DNA of 64,000 bases, from assembly GCF_947498515.1 (NCBI RefSeq), contig NZ_CANMKO010000011.1, positions 1 through 64,000 on the forward strand, in the 5' to 3' direction. Source of the stretch: an uncultured Pelagimonas sp. GTDB lineage: Bacteria > Pseudomonadota > Alphaproteobacteria > Rhodobacterales > Rhodobacteraceae. Below are positions 1-7,464 of this stretch, piece by piece. The notes beneath the pieces were generated by a model that ran no database searches, had not been told where the DNA came from, and saw only the letters and a program-made list of their open reading frames with translations. The translations under genes were made by a program, and so were the position numbers. Position 1 is the first letter of the stretch. Every line of letters begins with the position of its first letter.

Positions 1-118
1 TCACCGATTGCGCATACATCTCATCATAACGACCCGCGTCAACATGAGCGCCGGCTACCAACTCGGCCGATGGTGGATAGGTGGCTGCGGTGTCTTTGGG
101 TGTGGTTGTGTCGTTCAT
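1..118 (-). CDS. acs: Acetyl-CoA synthetase, N-terminal fragment
   Basis: Only the first 39 codons are in the window; the gene runs off the left edge on the minus strand. The visible N-terminus reads MNDTTTPKDTAATYPPSAEL and continues with A-H-V-D-A and Y-D-E-M-Y, the conserved lead-in of AMP-forming acetyl-CoA synthetases (the YPPSAE and A-x-x-x-Y-x-x-M-Y pattern). The family activates acetate to acetyl-CoA through acetyl-AMP in the cytoplasm. The ATG at 118-116 is preceded by a GGAGGAGA-type ribosome binding site. The catalytic AMP-binding domain is not visible, so the call rests on the N-terminal cap alone. The gene is divergent from the TRAP transporter genes. Confidence 0.82.
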   Translation of the reverse strand, partial: MNDTTTPKDTAATYPPSAELVAGAHVDAGRYDEMYAQSV

Positions 119-556
119 GGATGTCTCCTCCCAGTACGAATTGCTCCCCCATGATGCGGACTTCCGTCACGTCATCAGCTTGTCGTGAGCATAGACGGTT
201 TGGAAAATTTTTGAAGAAAATAAGTGATATGAATGGGTTATGTGTAAATACTTTTCACGGGTGTTCGAAAATCTGTAAATGAATTTGCGAAATTGCTGCT
301 AACCCCTTCGTTTTTCTGCATCTGCAGCAATTCTGTTTGCGCAAGCATTTGTTAACTATTTCGCGCCTCTGCGACTTAGGTCGTAGCTACGTAGTATTGG
401 GTAGCCTGTGACAAAAGGTTCCGGGTCTTGAATGTGAGGCGCTAACGGCCAATGACTCATCCTCTGAGCGAATCTCATGAAACCCTCTTGCGAGAAGACG
501 CGGATGCGCTACGCTCGGGGTAAGACGGGAAAACCGTCGCATTTTGGGAGGAAAAT
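119..556. other. Divergent intergenic region between acs and dctP
   Basis: No convincing gene is present in this 438-base stretch. It must hold the promoters of both acs (leftward) and the TRAP operon (rightward). It is more AT-rich than the flanking genes and contains two TTTGCG(A/C)AA boxes, listed separately. The dctP ribosome binding site (GGGAGGAAAAT) lies directly before 557. A 70-codon open frame at 70-282 overlaps acs antisense and has no family resemblance. Confidence 0.6.
284..344. promoter_or_regulatory. Possible RamB/ScfR/PccR-type boxes upstream of acs
   Basis: Two related boxes are visible: TTTGCGAAA at 284-292 and TTTGCGCAA at 336-344. PccR/RamB-type short-chain fatty acid regulators of Rhodobacterales and actinobacteria are known to bind TTTGCAAA-like sites near acetate and propionate genes. 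A very similar box (TTGCGAAA) occurs at 42750-42757 upstream of malate synthase G. The assignment to this regulator family is inference from motif shape and the acetate link; no regulator gene is in the window. Confidence 0.3.
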
Positions 557-1573
557 ATGAAAACCATCACAGCTAGACTGCTGACCACTGCTATTGCCGT
601 CACATTTGCGGGCGAAGCATTGGCAACCGAATGGAACGTTTCTGTTTGGGGAAAGCGCCGCGCTTTTACTGAACATGTCGAAAAGCTCGCCGAGTTGGTG
701 TCGGAAAAGACCGGCGGCGACTTCACCATGAACATTTCCTATGGCGGTCTGTCCAAGAACAAAGAGAACCTCGACGGGATCTCGATTGGTGCGTTCGAAG
801 TGGCTCAGTTTTGTGCCGGTTATCACGCGGACAAAAACCGGGCGATCACGGTGTTGGAGCTGCCCTTTCTGGGGGTGAACACACTTGAAGAAGAAGTTGC
901 CGTTAGCCACGCGGTTTACGGACACCCGGCGGTTCAGGAAGAAATGGAACAGTGGAGCGCCAAGCTCCTGATGACCTCGCCGATGCCTCAGTATAATATT
1001 GTCGGCACGGGCGACCCCCGCGATGAGCTGGCGGATTTTGAAGGTATGCGCGTTCGCGCCACCGGTGGTCTGGGCAAAGCCTTTGCTGCCGTTGGCGGGG
1101 TTCCGACATCCGTGACCGCAACAGAAGCCTTCCAAGCCATGGATAGCGGTGTTGTTGACACTGTCGCCTTTGCTCAGCACGCGCATTTGGCTTTTGGCAC
1201 TATTAATGAAGCGGATTGGTGGACGGCCAACCTGAACCCTGGCACCGTCAATTGCCCGGTTGTCGTGAATACGGATGCCTATGAGAGCCTATCGGATGAG
1301 CATCGCGCCGCGTTGGACAGTTCTGTTGAAGAAGCTATTGCGCATTATTTGGCGAACTACGGAGCCCTGCTTGAAAAGTGGGATAGCGTTTTGGCCGAAA
1401 AAGGCGTGACCAAGGTTGAAATCGCAGAGGCCGAATTGGCGAAGTTCCGCGACGTTGCGGGTAAACCGATCCACGACGCGTGGCTCGCTGACATGGCGGC
1501 TCAGGGGCTCCCTGCGCAAGAGCTCTATGATCTGGTCTTCAAAACACTCGAAGACGTACGCGCGTCGAATTAA
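557..1573 (+). CDS. dctP: TRAP transporter substrate-binding protein (DctP family)
   Basis: A 338-residue periplasmic solute-binding protein of the DctP family, of usual length. Residues 1-23 form a Sec signal peptide ending ALA before TEWNVSVWG. The segment near residue 163 (GMRVRA) carries the conserved arginine that pairs with a substrate carboxylate in most TRAP receptors, so an organic acid is the likely ligand; the exact substrate cannot be told from sequence. A strong GGGAGG ribosome binding site precedes the ATG. It is followed by a hairpin, a double-hairpin element, and the dctQ and dctM permease genes in the same direction. This is the normal order for a tripartite, sodium-driven uptake system. 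Confidence 0.93.
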   Translation: MKTITARLLTTAIAVTFAGEALATEWNVSVWGKRRAFTEHVEKLAELVSEKTGGDFTMNISYGGLSKNKENLDGISIGAFEVAQFCAGYHADKNRAITVLELPFLGVNTLEEEVAVSHAVYGHPAVQEEMEQWSAKLLMTSPMPQYNIVGTGDPRDELADFEGMRVRATGGLGKAFAAVGGVPTSVTATEAFQAMDSGVVDTVAFAQHAHLAFGTINEADWWTANLNPGTVNCPVVVNTDAYESLSDEHRAALDSSVEEAIAHYLANYGALLEKWDSVLAEKGVTKVEIAEAELAKFRDVAGKPIHDAWLADMAAQGLPAQELYDLVFKTLEDVRASN

Positions 1574-1580
1574 CTGATAC

Positions 1581-1605
1581 CGACCCCGGTGCAATGCCGG
1601 GGTCG
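1581..1605 (+). terminator. Hairpin directly after dctP
   Basis: A perfect 9-bp stem (CGACCCCGG at 1581-1589 with CCGGGGTCG at 1597-1605) and a 7-base loop start eight bases after the dctP stop; only TGTTT follows. It fits an attenuating or mRNA-stabilising hairpin that raises receptor over permease expression better than a full terminator, because dctQ and dctM continue downstream without an obvious new promoter. Confidence 0.6.
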
Positions 1606-1628
1606 TGTTTCATCGGTGGGGCGGGAGA

Positions 1629-1670
1629 AAATCGCGTGCACGCGATTTGCAAAAGTTTTGCAAAACTTTT
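1629..1670. repeat. Double-hairpin intergenic repeat, copy 1
   Basis: Two adjacent perfect hairpins occupy 42 bases. Hairpin one is AAATCGCG (1629-1636), loop TGCA, CGCGATTT (1641-1648). After a GC spacer comes hairpin two, AAAAGTTT (1651-1658), loop TGCA, AAACTTTT (1663-1670). The same 8-4-8, 2, 8-4-8 plan recurs at 63427-63468 with different stem sequence but full pairing. It lies between dctP and dctQ and codes for nothing recognisable. Confidence 0.75.
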
Positions 1671-1718
1671 GGGGCCACCCAGCCGCGCGGTTTTTCACAA
1701 CAATAAAGCGGGGCAACT

Positions 1719-2351
1719 ATGGCGGGTCAGTCAGCAGTGCTGAGCGACGACAGTTTGATTAGCAAACTGGATCAGAAACTAGAACGTATAGAAAGCGTCA
1801 TGGCCTTTGTGTCTGGGCTTGGTGCGTTTTGCCTGATGGTTCTGGCGGTGGTGTCCGTGTCTGGGCGCAACATGTTCAACAAGCCGCTGCCGGGCTATGT
1901 TGATTGGATCGAGCTAGCCATGCCCTTTATCGCCATCTTCGGCATTGCCTATGTTCAACGCTCTGGCGGCCATATCCGGATGGATATCTTGGTTGGACGC
2001 CTCAAAGGACGCGCGCTTTGGGCCGCAGAGTTCATCACGACCTTTGGGATATTGATCCTGATGCTAGCGTTGATCTGGGGATCATGGGCGCATTTCGACC
2101 GTAGCTTTGATTTTGGCAAACCCAATTGGAGCCGCGATAGTTCCATCGACATTGGATTGCCGATCTGGCCGGCCAAACTTGTGGTGCCGGTGGCGTTTTC
2201 GGTGATGGGCCTTCGGGTGTTGATCCAACTATGGGGATATGCCCGCGCCTTTGTGCTTGGGCTTGAGCGGCCGGTTGCCGTTCCCTTGGTGCAAAGCGTC
2301 GCGGAACAGGCCGCCGAAGAAGCCGCCCATATATCGGGGCACGACGAATGA
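1719..2351 (+). CDS. dctQ: TRAP transporter small permease (DctQ family)
   Basis: A 210-residue inner-membrane protein with four hydrophobic segments (about residues 32-50, 66-84, 104-124 and 148-170), the DctQ topology. The second segment region carries the family-typical W-I-E-x-A-M-P-F pattern after the first transmembrane helix. It couples the periplasmic receptor to the large permease DctM. It is somewhat longer than many DctQ proteins because of N- and C-terminal polar tails. The start ATG at 1719 follows a weak GGGGC ribosome binding site, consistent with lower expression than dctP. Confidence 0.9.
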   Translation: MAGQSAVLSDDSLISKLDQKLERIESVMAFVSGLGAFCLMVLAVVSVSGRNMFNKPLPGYVDWIELAMPFIAIFGIAYVQRSGGHIRMDILVGRLKGRALWAAEFITTFGILILMLALIWGSWAHFDRSFDFGKPNWSRDSSIDIGLPIWPAKLVVPVAFSVMGLRVLIQLWGYARAFVLGLERPVAVPLVQSVAEQAAEEAAHISGHDE

Positions 2352-2444
2352 TGAGGTTGTCCCTGTCCGGGTGGACATCACCACACGAACCGTCTTCATC
2401 TCACGAAAAATTATGCAACAAACTCACACCCCGAGGACCCTCAC

Positions 2445-3845
2445 ATGGATAAGATTGAGATAGGCCTTTGGGTGACAAGCGGGATGCTTGTCATGGTGGT
2501 GCTGGGGATGCGCGTGGCCTTTGCGGCCGGGCTGGCGGGGTTGATTGGCCTTGTGTGGCTGCGCTGGGATCAGTTTGGCTATGATCCGGATCGGCTCTGG
2601 AAGGCGATTGAGATCAGCCTGAAGATCGCCGGTCAAGTGCCGCATTCTAAAGTGAGCAGCCAGGCGCTTAGCCTGATCCCGACCTTTATTCTGATTGGTT
2701 ACCTTGCCTATTACGCCGGACTAACTCGCGCCTTGTTTGAGGCCGCCAAACGCTGGATCGCTTGGGTTCCGGGGGGACTTGCGGTGTCGACCGTGTTCGC
2801 CACGGCGGGGTTCGCGGCGGTGTCCGGGGCATCGGTCGCCACGGCGGCGGTCTTTGCCCGCATTGCCATCCCCGAGATGCTAAAGGTTGGCTATGACAAA
2901 CGCTTTGCTGCCGGGGTTGTTGCGGCGGGTGGCACTTTGGCAAGCCTGATCCCACCCTCGGCAATTTTGGTCATCTACGCCATCATCGTCGAACAAGACG
3001 TGGGTCGATTGCTCTTGGCGGGCTTTATTCCGGGGATGTTTTCGGCGGTTATATACGGGCTGTTGATCATCGGTCTTGCGCTGACAATCCCAAACTTTGG
3101 CCCTCCGGTGGGCGGCTTTACCTGGAAAGAACGGTTTGCGTCTTTGCCACCGGCCTTGCCGATTGTGGCGGTCGTGGTGATCATTATCTGCTTTGTCTAC
3201 AACCCGTTTGGCGGAGACGCTTGGGGAACGCCGACCGAAGGCGGGGCTATTGGGGCGTTTATCGTGTTCTGTATGGCGCTATTCCAGGGCATGCGGATGT
3301 CCGAGCTTAAGGACGCGCTCACCGAAACCGCCAAATTGACGGTCATGATATTTTCGATCATTTGGGGCGTGTTGATCTATGTACGCTTTTTGGGTTTTGC
3401 CGACTTGCCAACGGCCTTTGCCGATTGGATCACGTCCTTAGAATACTCGCCGATGTTGATCCTTGTTTGCATTCTATTGGCCTATGCGGTTTTGGGCATG
3501 TTCATGGATGCAATTGGCATGCTGCTTTTGACGCTGCCGGTGGTCTACCCGGCGATCATGGCCTTGAACGGCGGTGAAACGGTTGCGGCGGCGGATAGCG
3601 CTTTTGGCATGTCGGGCACCATGTGCGCGATCTGGTTCGGGATTTTGGTGGTGAAGATGGCCGAGTTTTGCTTGATCACACCGCCGATCGGGTTGAACTG
3701 TTTTGTTGTTGCCGGGGTGCGGCCAGAGCTTTCGGTTCAGGATGTGTTTCGAGGTGTGACACCGTTTTTCATCGCCGATGCGGTGACAATTGCCCTTTTG
3801 GTGATGTTCCCGGCGATTGTGCTTTGGTTGCCGTCTTTGGCGTGA
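2445..3845 (+). CDS. dctM: TRAP transporter large permease (DctM family)
   Basis: A 466-residue polytopic inner-membrane protein with about twelve hydrophobic segments, the ion-coupled transport subunit of the TRAP system. Typical features are the early G-M-R-V-A-F motif, the A-x-S-G-A-S-V-A-T-A-A turn near residue 130, I-P-P-S near residue 170 and the C-terminal E-F-C-L-I-T-P-P-I-G-L-N motif. The ATG follows GAGGACC at a suitable distance. The 93-base gap to dctQ is longer than the overlap seen in many TRAP operons, but no gene lies in it. Neighbours do not reveal the substrate. Confidence 0.93.
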   Translation: MDKIEIGLWVTSGMLVMVVLGMRVAFAAGLAGLIGLVWLRWDQFGYDPDRLWKAIEISLKIAGQVPHSKVSSQALSLIPTFILIGYLAYYAGLTRALFEAAKRWIAWVPGGLAVSTVFATAGFAAVSGASVATAAVFARIAIPEMLKVGYDKRFAAGVVAAGGTLASLIPPSAILVIYAIIVEQDVGRLLLAGFIPGMFSAVIYGLLIIGLALTIPNFGPPVGGFTWKERFASLPPALPIVAVVVIIICFVYNPFGGDAWGTPTEGGAIGAFIVFCMALFQGMRMSELKDALTETAKLTVMIFSIIWGVLIYVRFLGFADLPTAFADWITSLEYSPMLILVCILLAYAVLGMFMDAIGMLLLTLPVVYPAIMALNGGETVAAADSAFGMSGTMCAIWFGILVVKMAEFCLITPPIGLNCFVVAGVRPELSVQDVFRGVTPFFIADAVTIALLVMFPAIVLWLPSLA

Positions 3846-3870
3846 CCTTATGATCGTGACCTTATGATAA

Positions 3871-3943
3871 GGGGAGGGGGCGCTGCCCCCTCTGGAGCCT
3901 GTTGGCTCCATTCATCCCCGGGATATTTGGGGAAAGAAGAAAC
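3871..3943. repeat. Three-part hairpin repeat (REP-like), copy 1
   Basis: The element has a GC-rich hairpin (GAGGGGGC 3874-3881, loop GCT, GCCCCCTC 3885-3892), a second hairpin (TGGAGCC 3893-3899, loop TGTT, GGCTCCA 3904-3910), and a tail TTCATCCCCGGGATATTTG followed by GAAAGAAGAA. A second copy at 50647-50713 keeps both hairpins and the tail, although the second stem has changed sequence. Both copies sit in intergenic DNA just downstream of a membrane-transporter gene. Confidence 0.75.
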
Positions 3944-3984
3944 TTCGGGTGTCATATAAAGTTCACTTGGCGACTCAGGTGTAA

Positions 3985-4008
3985 TTCCGTATTTCCAGAA
4001 ATATGGAA
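3985..4008 (+). promoter_or_regulatory. Probable ArsR operator overlapping the start codon
   Basis: An inverted repeat with 11-base arms, TTCCGTATTTC (3985-3995) and GAAATATGGAA (3998-4008), has one mismatch and a two-base centre. The ATG of the arsR-arsC fusion (4003-4005) lies inside the right arm. ArsR/SmtB regulators bind imperfect palindromes of this size at their own promoters. Lack of a clear ribosome binding site upstream suggests a leaderless or very short-leader transcript. Binding is inferred, not shown. Confidence 0.55.
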
Positions 4009-4827
4009 AAAGAAGTGATCTCTCAACTGGCCTCGTTAGCGCATGAACGCCGTTTATCGGTGTTTCGCCTTTTGATGCGACGCTTTCCTGATGCCGTTGC
4101 GGCGGGTGAACTGGCGCAGGTTTTAGACCTCCCACCATCTTCGTTGTCTACCTGTTTGTCGCATTTGCGACAGGCGGGATTGGTTGCCCAAACACGGGTT
4201 GGCACATCGCTTCTCTACTCCGCTGATACGCAGGCCGCGTCGCGTTTGGTCACCTACCTTGCGTCTGATTGCTGTCGGGGGCGCCCAGATATGTGTTTAT
4301 CCAATCCTCAACGATCGGAGCCTGAGAGGGCCATTCGGAAATACAATGTCTTGTTCATCTGCACCGGCAATTCTGCCCGGTCAATTTTTGCAGAAACTTT
4401 GATGCGCGAGATGGCGGAGGACCGGTTTGATGTCTATTCGGCCGGAACCAAGCCGCAGTCCGAGTTAAACCCATTTGCCGTCGAATTGCTGGCGTCCAAA
4501 GGGCACGACACGTCGGGCCTGCGGGCGAAAAACCTAGATGAATTTACCGGGGATGGCGCAGTGCAGATGGATTTCGTTTTTACCGTATGTGACACGGCCG
4601 CCAATGAAGACTGCCCACCTTGGCCCGGTCAGCCGATGACCGGCCATTGGGGGCAGGCGGACCCGGTCAAAGCCACCGGGACAGACGCCGAAAAGAGACT
4701 GGCCTTTCAACAGGTCTATGGCGCGTTGAAAAATCGCATCCGCGCCTTTGCCGCATTGCCGGTTGAGACCCTTGATCGGGCCAGCTTGCAAACTGAAATC
4801 GACGACATTGCCAAACAGGAAGACTGA
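4003..4827 (+). CDS. ArsR repressor fused to ArsC-type arsenate reductase
   Basis: A 274-residue fusion. Residues 1-100 are an ArsR/SmtB winged-helix domain; the cysteines C90, C91 and C97 in SDCCRGRPDMC have the C-C-x5-C spacing of the As(III) site known from Acidithiobacillus-type ArsR. Residues about 113-255 form a low-molecular-weight phosphatase fold with the loop C120-TGNSA-R126, the CX5R signature of thioredoxin-coupled arsenate reductases, which reduce arsenate to arsenite. The gene starts the arsenic operon, three bases before the GAPDH gene, and has a palindrome over its start codon. Fusing sensor and reductase ties enzyme level to autoregulation. No arsenite efflux gene (acr3 or arsB) is nearby, so the arsenite must leave by a pump encoded elsewhere. 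Confidence 0.9.
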   Translation: MEKEVISQLASLAHERRLSVFRLLMRRFPDAVAAGELAQVLDLPPSSLSTCLSHLRQAGLVAQTRVGTSLLYSADTQAASRLVTYLASDCCRGRPDMCLSNPQRSEPERAIRKYNVLFICTGNSARSIFAETLMREMAEDRFDVYSAGTKPQSELNPFAVELLASKGHDTSGLRAKNLDEFTGDGAVQMDFVFTVCDTAANEDCPPWPGQPMTGHWGQADPVKATGTDAEKRLAFQQVYGALKNRIRAFAALPVETLDRASLQTEIDDIAKQED

Positions 4828-4830
4828 GAC

Positions 4831-5829
4831 ATGGTAACTTATGCAATCAACGGCCTTGGCCGGATGGGTAAATTGGTGATCAAACCGCTGATCGAGGCGG
4901 GGGTCGACATCCGTTGGGTTAATGACGCCGTTGGGGATGCGGCCACCCATGCGCATCTGTTGGAATTTGACACGGTGCATGGCCGTTGGGATGCTAGGTT
5001 TTCTAGCGACGAAGACAGTCTAACCATCAACGGAACCCGGATTCCGGTGTATCAAACCCGCGATTTGGCTGATTTGCCCTTGGCGGAGGTTGATGTCGTC
5101 ATTGATTGCACCGGCTTTTTCAAAACCGAAGCTCTTATTCAGCCTTATTTCGATGCCGGGGTAAAAAAGGTGGTTGTGTCTGCCCCGGTCAAGGATGGCA
5201 ATGCCGCCAATCTGGTGATGGGCGTGAACGACGACATCTATAATGCAGACGAGCACAAGATTGTCACCGCCGCGTCCTGCACGACCAACTGTTTGGCTCC
5301 GGTGGTTAAAGTCATCCACGAGGGGCTTGGCATCAAACACGGGTCGATGACCACGATCCATGATGTCACCAATACTCAAACCATCGTTGACAAACCGCAC
5401 AAGGATTTGCGCCGGGCTCGGTCAGCTTTGAACTCGTTGATCCCAACATCCACCGGTTCGGCGACGGCGATCACCCTCATCTACCCCGAGCTCAAGGGCC
5501 GGTTAAACGGTCACGCCGTGCGGGTTCCCTTATTGAACGCATCCCTGACGGATTGCGTGTTTGAGGTTGAACGCGAAACCACGGTGGAGGAGGTCAACGC
5601 CTTGTTCCAAGCCGCTGCCGAAGGGGAGCTAAAGGGCATTTTGGGCTATGAAACGCGGCCGTTGGTGTCGACAGATTACACCAACGACGAACGCAGCTCG
5701 ATCATTGATGCGCTCTCGACCATGGTTGTGAACGGGACGCAGGTCAAAATCTACGCGTGGTACGACAACGAATGGGGCTATGCGCACCGTCTGGCCGATG
5801 TCGCGCGCAAAGTCGGCGCATCGCTGTAG
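4831..5829 (+). CDS. ArsJ-associated glyceraldehyde-3-phosphate dehydrogenase
   Basis: A 332-residue NAD-type GAPDH of normal length. Visible features are the Rossmann start ([10 protein letters not shown]), N31-D32 for NAD binding, the catalytic cysteine C150 in SCTTNCLAP and the partner histidine H177. In ArsJ-linked operons this enzyme is known to use arsenate instead of phosphate and make unstable 1-arseno-3-phosphoglycerate. Position between the ArsR-ArsC fusion and arsJ, three and nine bases apart, makes that role far more likely than central glycolysis. An AGGAAG ribosome binding site lies in the end of the preceding gene. Confidence 0.92.
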   Translation: MVTYAINGLGRMGKLVIKPLIEAGVDIRWVNDAVGDAATHAHLLEFDTVHGRWDARFSSDEDSLTINGTRIPVYQTRDLADLPLAEVDVVIDCTGFFKTEALIQPYFDAGVKKVVVSAPVKDGNAANLVMGVNDDIYNADEHKIVTAASCTTNCLAPVVKVIHEGLGIKHGSMTTIHDVTNTQTIVDKPHKDLRRARSALNSLIPTSTGSATAITLIYPELKGRLNGHAVRVPLLNASLTDCVFEVERETTVEEVNALFQAAAEGELKGILGYETRPLVSTDYTNDERSSIIDALSTMVVNGTQVKIYAWYDNEWGYAHRLADVARKVGASL

Positions 5830-5838
5830 GGAAAGACC

Positions 5839-7104
5839 ATGGACCAGGTTGCGAAGAAACCAAACGGGGTGGCGGCCTATGTTGCCGTCACCGCCGCCTA
5901 TTGGGCGTTTATGCTCACCGATGGCGCGTTGCGCATGTTGGTGTTGTTGCACTTTCACAGCCTGGGCTTTTCTCCGGTTCAATTGGCTTACCTCTTCTTG
6001 CTGTATGAATTGGCGGGGATCGTGACCAATCTTTCGGCGGGCTGGATCGCCGCGCGATTTGGGTTGACCAGCACGCTTTACGCGGGCCTTAGCCTGCAAA
6101 TCGTAGCCTTGCTGGCATTGGCGCAACTTGATCCCACTTGGGGCCTGACGGCGTCAGTGGTTTTTGTCATGGCCGTCCAAGGGCTGTCTGGCGTCGCCAA
6201 GGATCTGTCGAAAATGTCGGCAAAATCTGCGGTCAAAGTGCTTGCCCCAAAAGGGCAGGGCGGGTTGTTCAAATGGGTGGCCATTCTAACCGGCTCCAAA
6301 AACGCAGTCAAAGGGCTGGGCTTTTTGCTGGGGGCCGGATTGTTGGCGCTGGCCGGGTTTGTACCGGCGGTCTTGGGCATGGCGGGGGTTTTGGCGATTG
6401 TATTGGTGGCTGTCGCGCTCCGTATGCCGCCTGGCCTGCCCACCGGGAAAAAGGACGCCAAGTTCAAAGAGGTGATTTCCAAAGACCGCAACATCAATTG
6501 GCTTAGCTTTGCACGGGTGTTTCTATTTGGGGCGCGGGATGTTTGGTTTGTTGTTGGCATCCCGGTCTATTTCTATGCGGTGCTGTCTGATGGATCAGAA
6601 GAGGGCAACCGGCTGGCCTTTTTCACCATTGGTAGCTTTATGGCCGTCTGGACGATCCTTTACGGGTTTGTTCAAAGTGCCGCCCCGCGCATCTTACGCG
6701 CCAAAACGCGACCCGAAAGCGAGATCATTCAGGCGGCGCGCAATTGGGCCGCGATGCTTTTGATTGTGCCGTTGATCTTAGCCGGTTTGGTATGGGCCGC
6801 AGGTGCCCCAGCTCTTTGGCTCACCATATCTCTGATCTTGGGGTTGCTGATTTTCGGGGCGCTTTTTGCCATCAATTCCTCGCTGCATTCCTACCTCATC
6901 CTTGCGTTTTCAAAAGGGGATAGGGTGACGATGGATGTCGGGTTTTATTATATGGCCAATGCCGCAGGGCGCTTGTTAGGTACGCTTTTGTCGGGGTTAA
7001 GTTACCAATTGGGCGGGATCGTTCTATGCTTGTTGGTTGCGGCTCTCATGCTTGGGATAAGCGCGATGGGAGCCGGAAAACTACGCAGCCATGGTGGCGA
7101 ATAG
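5839..7104 (+). CDS. arsJ: Organoarsenical efflux MFS transporter ArsJ
   Basis: A 421-residue inner-membrane protein with about twelve hydrophobic helices of the major facilitator type. The N-terminal part (A-Y-W-A-F-M-L-T-D-G-A-L-R-M-L-V) is typical of ArsJ. Known ArsJ proteins export 1-arseno-3-phosphoglycerate, which then breaks down outside to arsenate, completing detoxification of As(V). The ATG is preceded by GGGAAAG and sits nine bases after the GAPDH stop, so the two are surely co-transcribed. It is the last gene of the operon; a 360-base non-coding stretch follows. Confidence 0.93.
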   Translation: MDQVAKKPNGVAAYVAVTAAYWAFMLTDGALRMLVLLHFHSLGFSPVQLAYLFLLYELAGIVTNLSAGWIAARFGLTSTLYAGLSLQIVALLALAQLDPTWGLTASVVFVMAVQGLSGVAKDLSKMSAKSAVKVLAPKGQGGLFKWVAILTGSKNAVKGLGFLLGAGLLALAGFVPAVLGMAGVLAIVLVAVALRMPPGLPTGKKDAKFKEVISKDRNINWLSFARVFLFGARDVWFVVGIPVYFYAVLSDGSEEGNRLAFFTIGSFMAVWTILYGFVQSAAPRILRAKTRPESEIIQAARNWAAMLLIVPLILAGLVWAAGAPALWLTISLILGLLIFGALFAINSSLHSYLILAFSKGDRVTMDVGFYYMANAAGRLLGTLLSGLSYQLGGIVLCLLVAALMLGISAMGAGKLRSHGGE

Positions 7105-7464
7105 GACCTTGGCCGCAACAATCGCAACATGTGTGGACGTACAAATTCCAAGCGACATTACCCGATGATTGTCCACCTTTTTAAGGGGCAGAACCGGTGT
7201 TCAATAGGTTAATAGTTTTTAACCGGTGGGTTCAATAATACCTCTACCTTGCTCCATATATTAACGAATTTGCATTTGTGCGACACTTTTGGAATGGCTG
7301 GGGGGCACTACGTTTGTACTCTAGCACTGGGGAGTGCAGTGACTTAAACTAATGGTAGAATTAGATGTGAGTGATCGCGCTCTGGCGGAGCACTCTGTCG
7401 CGTCTTCTCTAAAGGCATCGAATACACGTGTTTGTCGTAGATCAGCATTTCTTAGAAGGGCACC
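7105..7464. other. Intergenic region before the GGDEF/EAL gene
   Basis: No gene is seen here. The stretch is AT-richer than the flanks and holds a direct repeat plus a palindrome at 7192-7237, listed separately. The likely promoter of the downstream signalling gene lies in it; I cannot place -35 and -10 boxes with confidence. Confidence 0.5.
7192..7237. promoter_or_regulatory. Operator-like direct repeat with internal palindrome
   Basis: AACCGGTGTTCAATA at 7192-7206 is repeated as AACCGGTGGGTTCAATA at 7221-7237, 29 bases apart start to start. Between and partly within them lies GGTTAA-N6-TTAACC (7207-7224). The combination resembles a binding site for a dimeric regulator of the downstream GGDEF/EAL gene. 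No regulator family can be named from this. Confidence 0.3.

Noticed and set aside
3848-4138. 96-codon minus-strand frame over the REP-like element and arsR start
   Set aside because: It runs through a repeat element and antisense to the ArsR domain; no motifs.
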